From NCBI RefSeq assembly GCF_000424185.1, contig NZ_AUJK01000006.1:92180-156179 (forward strand): 64,000 nucleotides of DNA, given 5' to 3'. Below the pieces are notes generated by a model. The model was not told where the DNA came from, searched no databases, and saw nothing but the letters and a program-made list of their open reading frames with translations. The position numbers were made by a program, and so were the translations under genes. Shown here in pieces: positions 26,403-34,118 of the stretch. The first letter of the stretch is position 1. The number at the start of each line of letters is the position of its first letter. Origin of the DNA: Prevotella sp. AGR2160. Lineage in GTDB: Bacteria > Bacteroidota > Bacteroidia > Bacteroidales > Bacteroidaceae.

Positions 26403-27149
26403 ATGGCAGAAAACTCATTCAAACTCCTCAATATTCCCAACGCGCTGACATGCAGCAACCTCATCTCAGGATGTATCGCCACCTCGTTTGCCTTTGCTGG
26501 TCAGCCGCTGTGGGCACTGCTGTGGATCATCATCGGCGCCGTCTTTGATTTCTTCGACGGCATGAGTGCCCGATTGTTGAAGGTCTCTTCGCCCATAGGC
26601 AAAGAACTCGACTCGCTGGCTGATGACGTGACGTTCGGCGTAGCGCCTTCCACGATGATCTTCTGGTATCTCGGCGTCCTCGAATACCCGTCCTTTCTGC
26701 AGCCCATGAGCACGCTGATCCCCTTCCTGGCTTATATCATGGCCGCCTTCTCAGCCTTGCGACTGGCGAAGTTCAACCTTGACACACGCCAGACGACATC
26801 CTTCATCGGACTGCCGACGCCTGCCAACGCCCTCTTCTGGGGCTCTCTCATCGTGATCAGCCCCTCTTTCATCGAGAACAACAGTTGGGGCTGGCTGATG
26901 ATCCTCATCCTCGCCGGTATCAGCAGTTATCTGCTTATCTGCGAGATGCCGATGTTCGCCTTGAAATTCAAACAGTGGAGTTGGAAAGGCAATGAGCTGA
27001 AATACAGCTTTGCCATCTTCACCCTTGCGATGATCGTCATCTTCTCTATCGCTGACGGTGCCAAAGGCGTGTTGGAGGCTTGGATGCCTATCATCCTTGT
27101 CTATGTCGTACTTTCTGCTCTAAAGGATATACGAATGAAGAAGCAATAA
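26403..27149 (+). CDS. pssA: CDP-diacylglycerol-serine O-phosphatidyltransferase
   Basis: Makes phosphatidylserine from CDP-diacylglycerol and serine. It is a 248-residue membrane protein. The CDP-alcohol phosphatidyltransferase motif is intact: DGMSARLLKVSSPIGKELD followed by SLADD (D-G-x2-A-R-x8-G-x3-D-x3-D). About eight hydrophobic segments are seen. It works directly upstream of Psd, whose gene precedes it. Confidence 0.95.
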   Translation: MAENSFKLLNIPNALTCSNLISGCIATSFAFAGQPLWALLWIIIGAVFDFFDGMSARLLKVSSPIGKELDSLADDVTFGVAPSTMIFWYLGVLEYPSFLQPMSTLIPFLAYIMAAFSALRLAKFNLDTRQTTSFIGLPTPANALFWGSLIVISPSFIENNSWGWLMILILAGISSYLLICEMPMFALKFKQWSWKGNELKYSFAIFTLAMIVIFSIADGAKGVLEAWMPIILVYVVLSALKDIRMKKQ

Positions 27150-27197
27150 CAAGACTATCCCATGGAACAAGCAGTGGGATAGGAAAAGAATTAGCTT

Positions 27198-27833
27198 ATG
27201 AACTTAACAAAAGAACAATATCAGGCGGCCCTATTCGATCTCGATGGGGTCGTTTTTAATACAGAGCCCCAATACACGATTTTCTGGGGACAGATCGGCA
27301 AAGAGCTGAAGCCGGAGATTCCCGACTTCGCCCATAAGATCAAGGGCCAGACACTCACGCAGATCTACGACCGTTATTTCCCCGGTGAAGAGCAACTGCA
27401 AGCAAATATCACGGAGCGCCTCAACGACTATGAGCGACAGATGGAATATCCGTACATCGATGGTCTTCCGGAGTTTGTGAAAGCCCTTCACGAGCAGGAG
27501 ATTCCCACGGCCATCGTCACGAGCAGCAACCAAGCGAAGATGGAGAATGTCTACCGCCATCATCCCGAGGTACATCAACTCTTCGACCATATCCTCACGG
27601 CTGAGGATTTCCAGCGTTCCAAGCCCGACCCCGACTGTTATATCCGTGCCGCCCATTCCTTCGGTCTGCAGCCCTGTGACTGCATCGGCTTCGAGGACAG
27701 TATCAACGGTCTGAAAAGTCTGCGTGCCAGCGGAGCCTACACGGTAGCCCTGGCAACGACGAACAGCCGTGACGTGCTCGCGCCCCTCTCCGATATCGTC
27801 ATTGATGACTACCGGCATTTCAGGGAACTATAG
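27198..27833 (+). CDS. HAD-superfamily hydrolase, beta-phosphoglucomutase-like
   Basis: A 211-residue phosphatase or phosphomutase. Motif I is LFDLDGVVFNTEP, motif II TSSN, motif III lysine KPDPDCY and motif IV GFEDSINGLKSL. The helical cap after motif I places it in subfamily I. Substrate cannot be told from sequence. It lies 48 bp after pssA and ends before a hairpin at 27841-27872. Confidence 0.9.
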   Translation: MNLTKEQYQAALFDLDGVVFNTEPQYTIFWGQIGKELKPEIPDFAHKIKGQTLTQIYDRYFPGEEQLQANITERLNDYERQMEYPYIDGLPEFVKALHEQEIPTAIVTSSNQAKMENVYRHHPEVHQLFDHILTAEDFQRSKPDPDCYIRAAHSFGLQPCDCIGFEDSINGLKSLRASGAYTVALATTNSRDVLAPLSDIVIDDYRHFREL

Positions 27834-27840
27834 ATCAAGC

Positions 27841-27872
27841 ATAGCTCGCCATAGATTACTATAGCGAGCTAT
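27841..27872 (+). terminator. Hairpin ATAGCTCGC...GCGAGCTAT
   Basis: A 9-bp perfect outer stem plus ATAG/CTAT inside, 7 bp after the HAD stop. It has no T-run, so it may be a weak terminator or mRNA-end stabiliser. Confidence 0.5.
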
Positions 27873-27888
27873 AAATATAAGATAAGGT

Positions 27889-29517
27889 ATGGAAGAATTT
27901 AAAACGATTTTTGAGAGACACTACACTTGGATTGAAGGCTTTATGCGTAACGTACGGCGTTACGGCCAGCGGATGGCGATGATTGATCCCCTTCAGCATA
28001 AGACCTGGAATTACGGACAACTCAACGACGACTGCAACCGCATGGCCAACCACATTGTGGCTGACCATCTGCAGAAAGGTGACGTGCTGATGCTTCAACT
28101 CCCCAACTGCGCTGAGTTTGTTTTCACCTATATCGCCGCCCAAAAGACACATACCGTCTGCTGTCCCGTCAGTTTCCGTCTCAGTGCCGGAGAGCTGGCG
28201 TGGCAGATCAAGACCGCACGACCGAAATATCTGATCTTCGACGAGAAGCGCCGCGATGTCGTGGAGAAAGCCATCGCCCTCGCCGACTACCAGCCGCAGC
28301 GCCTGCTAACCATTGACGGAGAAAGCCGTGGGAATATCCTCAATTTCACGGAGCTGATGCGCGACATGCCGGCGACAGAGCCGGAGAATCACCGTGAATA
28401 CAATATCTATGACGAGACGACGCGCCTCTTCACCTCCGGCACGACGGGCCGTCCGAAAGCCGTACCATTGACGAGTATCAACGAGGTGCTCTCCGCCCAC
28501 GACGTGATGATTCATTTCCCGATGAACTATCGTGACGTGACGATGAATACCACACCGTGGTTCCACCGTGGCGGCATCCACTGCGCCGGTCCTTGTCCGA
28601 CGTTCTACGCTGGCGCCTGTCTCATCATCATGAACAAGTTCGACGCCAAACTGACACTGCAGTATGTCGAGCGCTATAAGATCACGTTCATCATCGGCGT
28701 GCCCACCGTCCTTGAGCGCCTCGCCGATGAGGAGGAGAAACAAGGCTATGACCTCTCCACGCTTCACGGCATCGTCACCATGGGCAGTCCGTTGGAACGT
28801 TCCGCCTGTATCCGCTATCAGAAAGTCCTCACACCGAATATCTTCAACGGCTACGGGACGACGGAGACCTTCTGGAACACGTTCCTACGGCCTTTCGACC
28901 TGCCGGAGAATGCGGGAACGGCCGGCTGTTCCTGCGTGGATGATGATGTGCGCGTTGTGAAAGTCTATAGCGACCGTCATGCCGAGCCCGATGAACTCGT
29001 CGCCCAGGACGGCAACGAGATTGGCGAAGTGATTATCTGTTCGCCTGCAAAGTCGCCTTATACCTACGTTAATAACGAAGCCGAGACAGCGGCCAAATAC
29101 TATAAGGACTTCATCTACACCAACGATCTGGCCACATGGGATGAGAATGGTTTCATCAGCATCATCGGCCGAAAGGATGACATGATTATCTCTTCGGGCG
29201 AGAATATCTATCCCGTGGAAGTGGAGGATGTCCTCGACAGTCATCCCAAGGTGGAGGACAGTATGGTCACTGCCGTTCCCGACAAGATGCGCGGCCAACT
29301 CGTCACGGCGTATGTCGTCCGCAAAGACCCGTCGCTGACGCCTGAGGAGCTTGATGAATACTGTAAGGCCAGTGATGCCATTGCCAACTTCAAGCGCCCT
29401 CGCCTCTACCGTTTCGTCGCCCAACTGCCAATGAACGCTACGGGAAAGAAGCTCCACATGAAGATGAAGGAGATCGCTCTTCAGGATCTGCGCAACGGAC
29501 TATTATATCAAATATAA
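27889..29517 (+). CDS. AMP-dependent acyl-CoA synthetase/ligase (class I adenylate-forming)
   Basis: Activates a carboxylic acid, probably a fatty acid, to its acyl-adenylate and then the CoA ester. The 542-residue protein has the P-loop FTSGTTGRPKAVPLT near residue 185, NGYGTTETFW, the hinge region WDENGFISIIGRKDDMI, and C-terminal GKKLHMKM with the catalytic lysine. 2-Succinylbenzoate or other acids are alternatives. A strong terminator follows. Confidence 0.88.
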   Translation: MEEFKTIFERHYTWIEGFMRNVRRYGQRMAMIDPLQHKTWNYGQLNDDCNRMANHIVADHLQKGDVLMLQLPNCAEFVFTYIAAQKTHTVCCPVSFRLSAGELAWQIKTARPKYLIFDEKRRDVVEKAIALADYQPQRLLTIDGESRGNILNFTELMRDMPATEPENHREYNIYDETTRLFTSGTTGRPKAVPLTSINEVLSAHDVMIHFPMNYRDVTMNTTPWFHRGGIHCAGPCPTFYAGACLIIMNKFDAKLTLQYVERYKITFIIGVPTVLERLADEEEKQGYDLSTLHGIVTMGSPLERSACIRYQKVLTPNIFNGYGTTETFWNTFLRPFDLPENAGTAGCSCVDDDVRVVKVYSDRHAEPDELVAQDGNEIGEVIICSPAKSPYTYVNNEAETAAKYYKDFIYTNDLATWDENGFISIIGRKDDMIISSGENIYPVEVEDVLDSHPKVEDSMVTAVPDKMRGQLVTAYVVRKDPSLTPEELDEYCKASDAIANFKRPRLYRFVAQLPMNATGKKLHMKMKEIALQDLRNGLLYQI

Positions 29518-29582
29518 TGGAGAACGGAAAATGGAGAATAGAGAATGGAGGAGGATCCTATATATAATAAGGTGTAAGATGA

Positions 29583-29616
29583 GGGAAGTAACGATTGGTT
29601 ACTTCCCTTATTTTTT
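29583..29616 (+). terminator. Rho-independent terminator of the acyl-CoA ligase gene
   Basis: GGGAAGTAAC (29583-29592), a 5-nt loop, GTTACTTCCC (29598-29607), then a T-rich tail. Confidence 0.85.
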
Positions 29617-29637
29617 AAAAAAAAAACACGGGAAATC

Positions 29638-29669
29638 TTTGGTGTTGTCAATGTTTCTTCTTACTTTTG
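29638..29669 (+). promoter_or_regulatory. Promoter of the DcuB-like gene
   Basis: TTTG (29638-29641), 20 bp, TACTTTTG (29662-29669), a complete Bacteroidetes promoter. The shortened gene behind it may therefore still be transcribed. Confidence 0.72.
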
Positions 29670-29737
29670 CAAAGTCAACATTACAAAAGATATTGACAGT
29701 AAACTATTCCGTATCAACGCCTAAACAGTAACGCATA

Positions 29738-30376
29738 ATGAGTTTATTAATGATTGTAGAACTCCTCGTAGTTCTCATTGCTCTGTGGATCGGAGCCCGT
29801 TACGGATCCCTCGCCCTTGGTGCCCTGGCCATCGTGCTCTGTATCTCATTGCTGAAAATGGCGGGTATCGAGATTCTGCCGCAGTTTATGGAGGACGGCA
29901 AACCCGAGCGACTGTCGATGAACATCGTCATCCAGATCATCATGATCACTGCCACCGCCTTCATGATCATCTTCTGTAAGGCGAAGCCTAAAGACGCTGT
30001 CGGCGGCAAGGTATGGCAGAACGGTATGGTTGCCGTCGTCGCCATCTATGGTATCGCGTGGATGAGTAACACCTATTTCGACAACTACAAGCCAGAGATG
30101 CAGGCCATGCTGACGGGCATCATCACGAAGTATCCGTGGTCCATCGCCTTCGCCTTCTTCACCGTCTCCGTACTGATCAACTCGCAGGGCGCTGTTGTGG
30201 TGAGCATGCTGCCACTGGCCTACTCCCTGCATATCGAACCGTGGATTCTCCTCGGTGTGATGCCGTCGGTCTATGGTTATTTCTTCATCCCGAATTATCC
30301 GTCGGATATCGTCACCGCCACCATCGTCGGCCTCGGCGTCAGTTACGTCTACCATTTCTGGCTGGGAATATACTAA
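29738..30376 (+). CDS. Internally deleted anaerobic C4-dicarboxylate transporter (DcuA/DcuB-like)
   Basis: A 212-residue membrane protein, against about 430-445 for DcuA/DcuB. Residues 1-40 match the DcuB N-terminus (LIALWIGARYGSLALGALAI). Residues from about 45 match the C-terminal half, with GMVAVVAIYGIAWM, KYPW, INSQ and IPNYPSD. Some 190-200 residues of the middle are missing. A second, shorter gap after NYPSDIVTA removes the family's FDRSGTTHIGRF-type segment before the last helix. Both gaps keep the frame open and a good promoter is present. Normal dicarboxylate exchange is unlikely. It could be a decaying gene or a reduced protein with a new role. Confidence 0.8.
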   Translation: MSLLMIVELLVVLIALWIGARYGSLALGALAIVLCISLLKMAGIEILPQFMEDGKPERLSMNIVIQIIMITATAFMIIFCKAKPKDAVGGKVWQNGMVAVVAIYGIAWMSNTYFDNYKPEMQAMLTGIITKYPWSIAFAFFTVSVLINSQGAVVVSMLPLAYSLHIEPWILLGVMPSVYGYFFIPNYPSDIVTATIVGLGVSYVYHFWLGIY

Positions 30377-30384
30377 AAGAGACA

Positions 30385-31095
30385 TTAGATATAATCATCA
30401 ACGACGGAGTTGATGATATCCATGCTGGGCTTGGCGATCTTCGCCAGGCTCACTACTTTTTTCATCCATTCGTCGCCCTGGAAGAAGTTATCGTCAACAT
30501 GCTTCCAACAGACATAATCTTTCATTCGCAGATAGTCGATGTCGGGATCATTCTTGTCAAATCCCTTCGGCGCCGTCTTCAATGCCGTGAGTCCGAAGCC
30601 CTTCTCCGACACCTCCTCATCGGTCCATGTGCCGGCATTAGGGTAACCGAACGCCTTAATAAACTGTCCGTTCTCCACGGCTTCCTTCCAGTGCTCGATG
30701 TTTCCCTTGATCTCATTACGACAACTCGTGAGAATATTTGTCGGCAGATAATAACAGCCGAAAGCCACGAGACTCTGTCCAGGTTGCACATGGATATAAT
30801 AGCCTCCGCGCAAGCTTTTCTTCCCTGCCGAACAGATATAGGCGCCGAAATGGCGCTTATAGGGTGACTTATCCTGTGAGAAACGGACATCCCGATAGAA
30901 GCGGTAACAGCAGTCCTTTGCCGTAAGATATTTTATCTCCGGATCCACTTTCGCCAACTGAGCGATGAGCGCGTCTATCCCCTGCCGGAAATCCTCCTGA
31001 CAGGCATCATATTCCGCTTTATGCGCATGAAACCAGTCGCGGTTGTTGTTGGCCGCCACATCCCTGAGGAATTTTTGTATTCGTTGTATATCCAT
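30385..31095 (-). CDS. DUF2461 (TIGR02453) family protein
   Basis: A 236-residue cytoplasmic protein of unknown function. Family features include FLRDVAANNNRDWFHAHKAEYD at the N-terminus (the NNxRxWF pattern), FYRDVRFSQDKSPYKRHFGA and GGYYIHVQPGQS. ATG 31095 is chosen because the family begins there and a TAnnTTTG element lies at 31134-31141; upstream codons show no similarity. It converges with the DcuB-like gene, 8 bp apart. Confidence 0.88.
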   Translation of the reverse strand: MDIQRIQKFLRDVAANNNRDWFHAHKAEYDACQEDFRQGIDALIAQLAKVDPEIKYLTAKDCCYRFYRDVRFSQDKSPYKRHFGAYICSAGKKSLRGGYYIHVQPGQSLVAFGCYYLPTNILTSCRNEIKGNIEHWKEAVENGQFIKAFGYPNAGTWTDEEVSEKGFGLTALKTAPKGFDKNDPDIDYLRMKDYVCWKHVDDNFFQGDEWMKKVVSLAKIAKPSMDIINSVVDDYI

Positions 31096-31133
31096 TGTCG
31101 TTCGATCTAAATTCTTTTTTCCTAAATAGCGAA

Positions 31134-31141
31134 CAAAGTTA
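31134..31141 (-). promoter_or_regulatory. -7 element of the DUF2461 gene
   Basis: TAACTTTG on the minus strand, 38 bp before the ATG at 31095. Confidence 0.6.
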
Positions 31142-31215
31142 ACAAAAAAATAAGAGAAACATTTGCTCATATCACAAAAAAAGACGATATTTGCAAATAA
31201 AAGATCAGTAAATAT

Positions 31216-31533
31216 ATGGTTAGCGAAAATATCCGGGCGATGATTCCCCAAATCCAACAGTACTTGACTGGTCAACCCATCAAGAGAGCATGGCTGTTTG
31301 GTTCTTCCTCACGAGGTGAAGAACGACCGGACAGTGATATTGATATACTCGTGCAGTATGATGAATCAGCCGGCATTTCTTTGTTTACCATTTCCCGAAT
31401 GATGATTCAGATGAAAAAACTCCTGGGTCATGATGTCGATCTTGTAGAATTGGATCGCCTTCTGCCTTTTGCTGCCGAATCAGCCAACCATGATAAAATT
31501 CTGATTTATGAGAGAAAGAATTATGTAGTTTAA
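31216..31533 (+). CDS. MNT-type minimal nucleotidyltransferase (MntA-like), no HEPN partner visible
   Basis: A 105-residue nucleotidyltransferase-fold protein with LFGSSSRGEERPDSDIDILV (GS-x-x-R-G...SDxD), followed by VDLVELD carrying the third acidic residue. Family members are usually antitoxins that AMPylate a HEPN RNase encoded next door. Here no HEPN frame follows. The next 400 bp is a composite repeat and then dinB. The antitoxin role is therefore uncertain; it may be a remnant of a pair or act alone. Confidence 0.85.
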   Translation: MVSENIRAMIPQIQQYLTGQPIKRAWLFGSSSRGEERPDSDIDILVQYDESAGISLFTISRMMIQMKKLLGHDVDLVELDRLLPFAAESANHDKILIYERKNYVV

Positions 31534-31568
31534 TGAATCACTAGATATTTAACGTAGTCGAAAAGTCT

Positions 31569-31877
31569 CCATCAATATTCATCAATATTTCATCAATACA
31601 TTGGCGCTTCAATACGCGTCAATTGATGCCAAGGCATCGCATCAATTATCATCAATTGGTCCTCCGTAGGGTGCGGCCCTTGTGGCCGTCCTAATAGTGA
31701 AATTGTTGTCATTCTCCCGGTTAGGACGGCCACAAGGGCCGCACCCTACGGAGGGAGCCAAGTACCTCGCTCCGTATATTGATGATAATTGAATTGATGG
31801 CAGAGCCATCCATAGATGTTCATCGTTGCCACTAAAAGCACTATAGATATTGATGAAATATTGATGATAATTGATGG
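31569..31877. repeat. Composite inverted repeat (family F) enclosing a family A unit
   Basis: The left arm (31569-31656) and right arm (31777-31877) are imperfect inverted repeats rich in ATCAATATTTCATCAAT and its complement. Each carries a small inner hairpin (GATGCCAAGGCATC and GATGGCAGAGCCATC). Between them sits the family A unit 31661-31754. It fills the gap between the MNT gene and dinB. The look is of a short non-autonomous mobile element with a second repeat nested in it. Confidence 0.7.
31661..31754. repeat. Family A palindromic repeat, copy 3
   Basis: Ends CCTCCGTAGGG and CCCTACGGAGG with inner GCGGCCCTTGTGGCCGTCC arms as in copy 2. The centre differs: it lacks the TGATGAATCATG part. 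Confidence 0.85.
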
Positions 31878-31951
31878 GGCTTGAACCACGAGAATTTCTG
31901 AGTCCCAAGATAATTCATAAAATCCTCTCGCAGGAACCGAAAAGAATTTCT

Positions 31952-33040
31952 ATGACCCAAAACAGAAAGATCATACATATCGATATGGATGCGTTCTTTG
32001 CCAGCGTGGAACAACGGGACAACCCGGAGCTGCGCGGCAAGGCCATTGCCGTCGGCTTCGACGGTGAGCGGGGTGTCGTGTCGACGGCGAGCTATGAGGC
32101 ACGGCGCTTCGGCGTCCATTCCGCCATGCCCATTGCCACGGCGAAGCGGCGCTGTCCCGACCTCATTATCGTTCCCGTGCGCCACGGCTATTATGAAGAG
32201 GTGTCGCACGAGATCCGCAAGATCTTCCAAGAATACACGGACCTCATCGAACCGCTGTCGATCGACGAGGCCTTCCTCGATGTCACGGAGAACAAGAAGG
32301 ACATCCCCCTTGCCAAGGACATCGCCATCGCCATCAAGGAGGAGATCAAGGAGAAACTCCATCTCACGGCCTCTGCCGGCGTCTCTTACAATAAGTTCTT
32401 AGCGAAGATCGCCTCTGACTATCAGAAGCCCGACGGCCTCTTCGTCATCCATCCCGACAGGGCATTGGACTTCCTCTCCGACCTCCCCGTGGAGGATTTC
32501 TGGGGCGTGGGCCCGAAGACGCTGCAACTCATGCACCGCATGGGCATCTATACCGGCGGCCAGTTGAGAAAGGTTTCCCGCTCCCATCTCCGTGAAGTCT
32601 TCGGGAAGTCGGGGGATATCTTCTACAACTTCGCCCGCGGCATCGACGACCGCCCCGTTGTCACCGAACGTGTCCGTAAGTCCGTGGGCTGCGAGCAGAC
32701 GTTCCTCGAAGATATCAGTATTCCCTCCAAGGTCATCATTGAACTCTATCATACCGTCCTCGAACTTGTCGACCGCATCCATGGCGATGGCTTTGAGGGC
32801 CATACGCTGACGCTGAAGATCAAATACGGTGACTTCACGCAGATCACGCGCAGCATCTCCGGCAATAAAGTTCTCAGACGGAAAGACGACATCCTTCCAC
32901 TGGCCAAGCAACTCCTTCACCAGGTCAGCTACGATGCCAACCACCCCATCCGTCTCCTCGGTCTCTCCGTCTCCAATCCCAATCCACAGGAAGACAACGA
33001 CGAGCCACAATGGTATGAGGGCTGGCTCGATTTCGAATAA
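31952..33040 (+). CDS. dinB: DNA polymerase IV
   Basis: Y-family lesion-bypass polymerase of 362 residues. Seen are IIHIDMDAFFASVEQRD (catalytic Asp), GVVSTASYEAR, the SIDEAFLD active-site motif, ASAGVSYNKFLAKIASD and the HhH region VGPKTLQLMHRMGIYT. ATG 31952 is chosen because family members begin a few residues before RKIIHIDMD; an earlier in-frame codon at 31871 would lie in the composite repeat. The C-terminus (PNPQEDNDEPQWYEG...) has no clear beta-clamp motif that I can name. Confidence 0.96.
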   Translation: MTQNRKIIHIDMDAFFASVEQRDNPELRGKAIAVGFDGERGVVSTASYEARRFGVHSAMPIATAKRRCPDLIIVPVRHGYYEEVSHEIRKIFQEYTDLIEPLSIDEAFLDVTENKKDIPLAKDIAIAIKEEIKEKLHLTASAGVSYNKFLAKIASDYQKPDGLFVIHPDRALDFLSDLPVEDFWGVGPKTLQLMHRMGIYTGGQLRKVSRSHLREVFGKSGDIFYNFARGIDDRPVVTERVRKSVGCEQTFLEDISIPSKVIIELYHTVLELVDRIHGDGFEGHTLTLKIKYGDFTQITRSISGNKVLRRKDDILPLAKQLLHQVSYDANHPIRLLGLSVSNPNPQEDNDEPQWYEGWLDFE

Positions 33041-33064
33041 ACGGAGCACATCCGACCTATGGTC

Positions 33065-33183
33065 TGCGGACGGCCACAAGGACCGCACCCTGCCAGAGAT
33101 AGAAAAGACAAACTGTGCAAGGGGCATGCACAAAGTGTGCAGACCCCTTGCACAAAGTGTGCAAGGCCTCTGCACAGTTTTTA
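33065..33183. repeat. Family A single arm followed by a multi-hairpin structure
   Basis: 33065-33096 carries GGACGGCCACAAGGACCGCA, a single family A arm. 33109-33179 has the outer stem AACTGTGCA...TGCACAGTT, which encloses AAGGGG...CCCCTT and two GCACAAAGTGTGC palindromes. A T-run follows at 33178-33182. It lies between convergent dinB and a lipoprotein gene and may terminate both. Confidence 0.6.
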
Positions 33184-33212
33184 TCTCACGGAGAGAATCC
33201 GCGGGAAGAGGA

Positions 33213-34088
33213 TTACTTGATCGTGAAGTTCAGCGAACCCCAGTAGTCCTCCTTGCCCGTTGACATCTGCATATAGTAGACGTACATCCACCCGGTCTTC
33301 GTCGAACTGTCATAAGAAGAATAACCGGAAGTCTGGCTCACGAGGAGATAGACGTATGAGAGCGACATGCCATCGGCACCCCAGGGATAGAGGCTGAACT
33401 GCATACCGATATACGATCCATAGTCGTCAGAATAGAGATCGTATGCGTTATCCTTGTTCTCTTCGGCCAACTCAGGATAAGCAATGCCCTTGCTGCCGTC
33501 GGCATGGATGATGAGCGGATGACCACTGCCGGCAAAATCAGGAATCTGATACTCACCGCCACCGAGGTCATAGGCCTTGTCCGTCCAATAGTCCGTATAG
33601 TTCGTATAATCGGAATAGAGATAATAGAACTGGATATTCACGGCTGTGGGATAGACGGCGGAGGCCGTGTAAGAGATGCCGCCGTCGAGAAGCGTGGAGT
33701 AAGGATCGACCTCGTCGCCGGAGAGCGTCAGCGTGTAGGCGAAGCTGTCGCCCTCTTTCGCCGTATCGGGGAGATTGACGATGGCGTAGGCCACGGAGTC
33801 ACCATCGCTGAACGTCACCGACGGCGCTGCCGTCACGCCTGCCGTCGCCTTCGTAAGGGCTACGGGAACGGTCAGCGTTCCGTTCTTCGTATTTCTTACA
33901 ACCTTATATTTCAACGTCTTCGAGGCATCGGAGCCATAGAGCAACGACTTCGTCGTGTTATCGGCTGAGAAGTGTACCTGCTGGCAGTCGCTCTTCAGCG
34001 CCTCCGCAGCCTCATAGCTGTCATCATCCGAGCACCCTGCGAGGACCATAGCCATCAACAGGGTTATCATATACAAATATTTCTTCAT
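33213..34088 (-). CDS. Lipoprotein of a SusCD locus, SusE/F position
   Basis: A 291-residue surface or periplasmic lipoprotein with signal and lipobox MVLAGC. No catalytic motif is seen. The Tyr/Asp/Ser-rich sequence with beta-strand pattern fits a glycan-binding protein. It lies 30 bp after the SusD-like gene on the same strand, in the place where SusE/SusF-like proteins are found. Binding to a glycan is inferred only from position. Confidence 0.8.
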   Translation of the reverse strand: MKKYLYMITLLMAMVLAGCSDDDSYEAAEALKSDCQQVHFSADNTTKSLLYGSDASKTLKYKVVRNTKNGTLTVPVALTKATAGVTAAPSVTFSDGDSVAYAIVNLPDTAKEGDSFAYTLTLSGDEVDPYSTLLDGGISYTASAVYPTAVNIQFYYLYSDYTNYTDYWTDKAYDLGGGEYQIPDFAGSGHPLIIHADGSKGIAYPELAEENKDNAYDLYSDDYGSYIGMQFSLYPWGADGMSLSYVYLLVSQTSGYSSYDSSTKTGWMYVYYMQMSTGKEDYWGSLNFTIK

Positions 34089-34118
34089 AGGACCATTCTT
34101 TTTGATTCTCTCTGACCG

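Noticed and set aside
31569..31877. CRISPR array because of repeated ATCAAT motifs
   Set aside because: Units are irregular inverted repeats with no equal spacers, and no cas gene is near.
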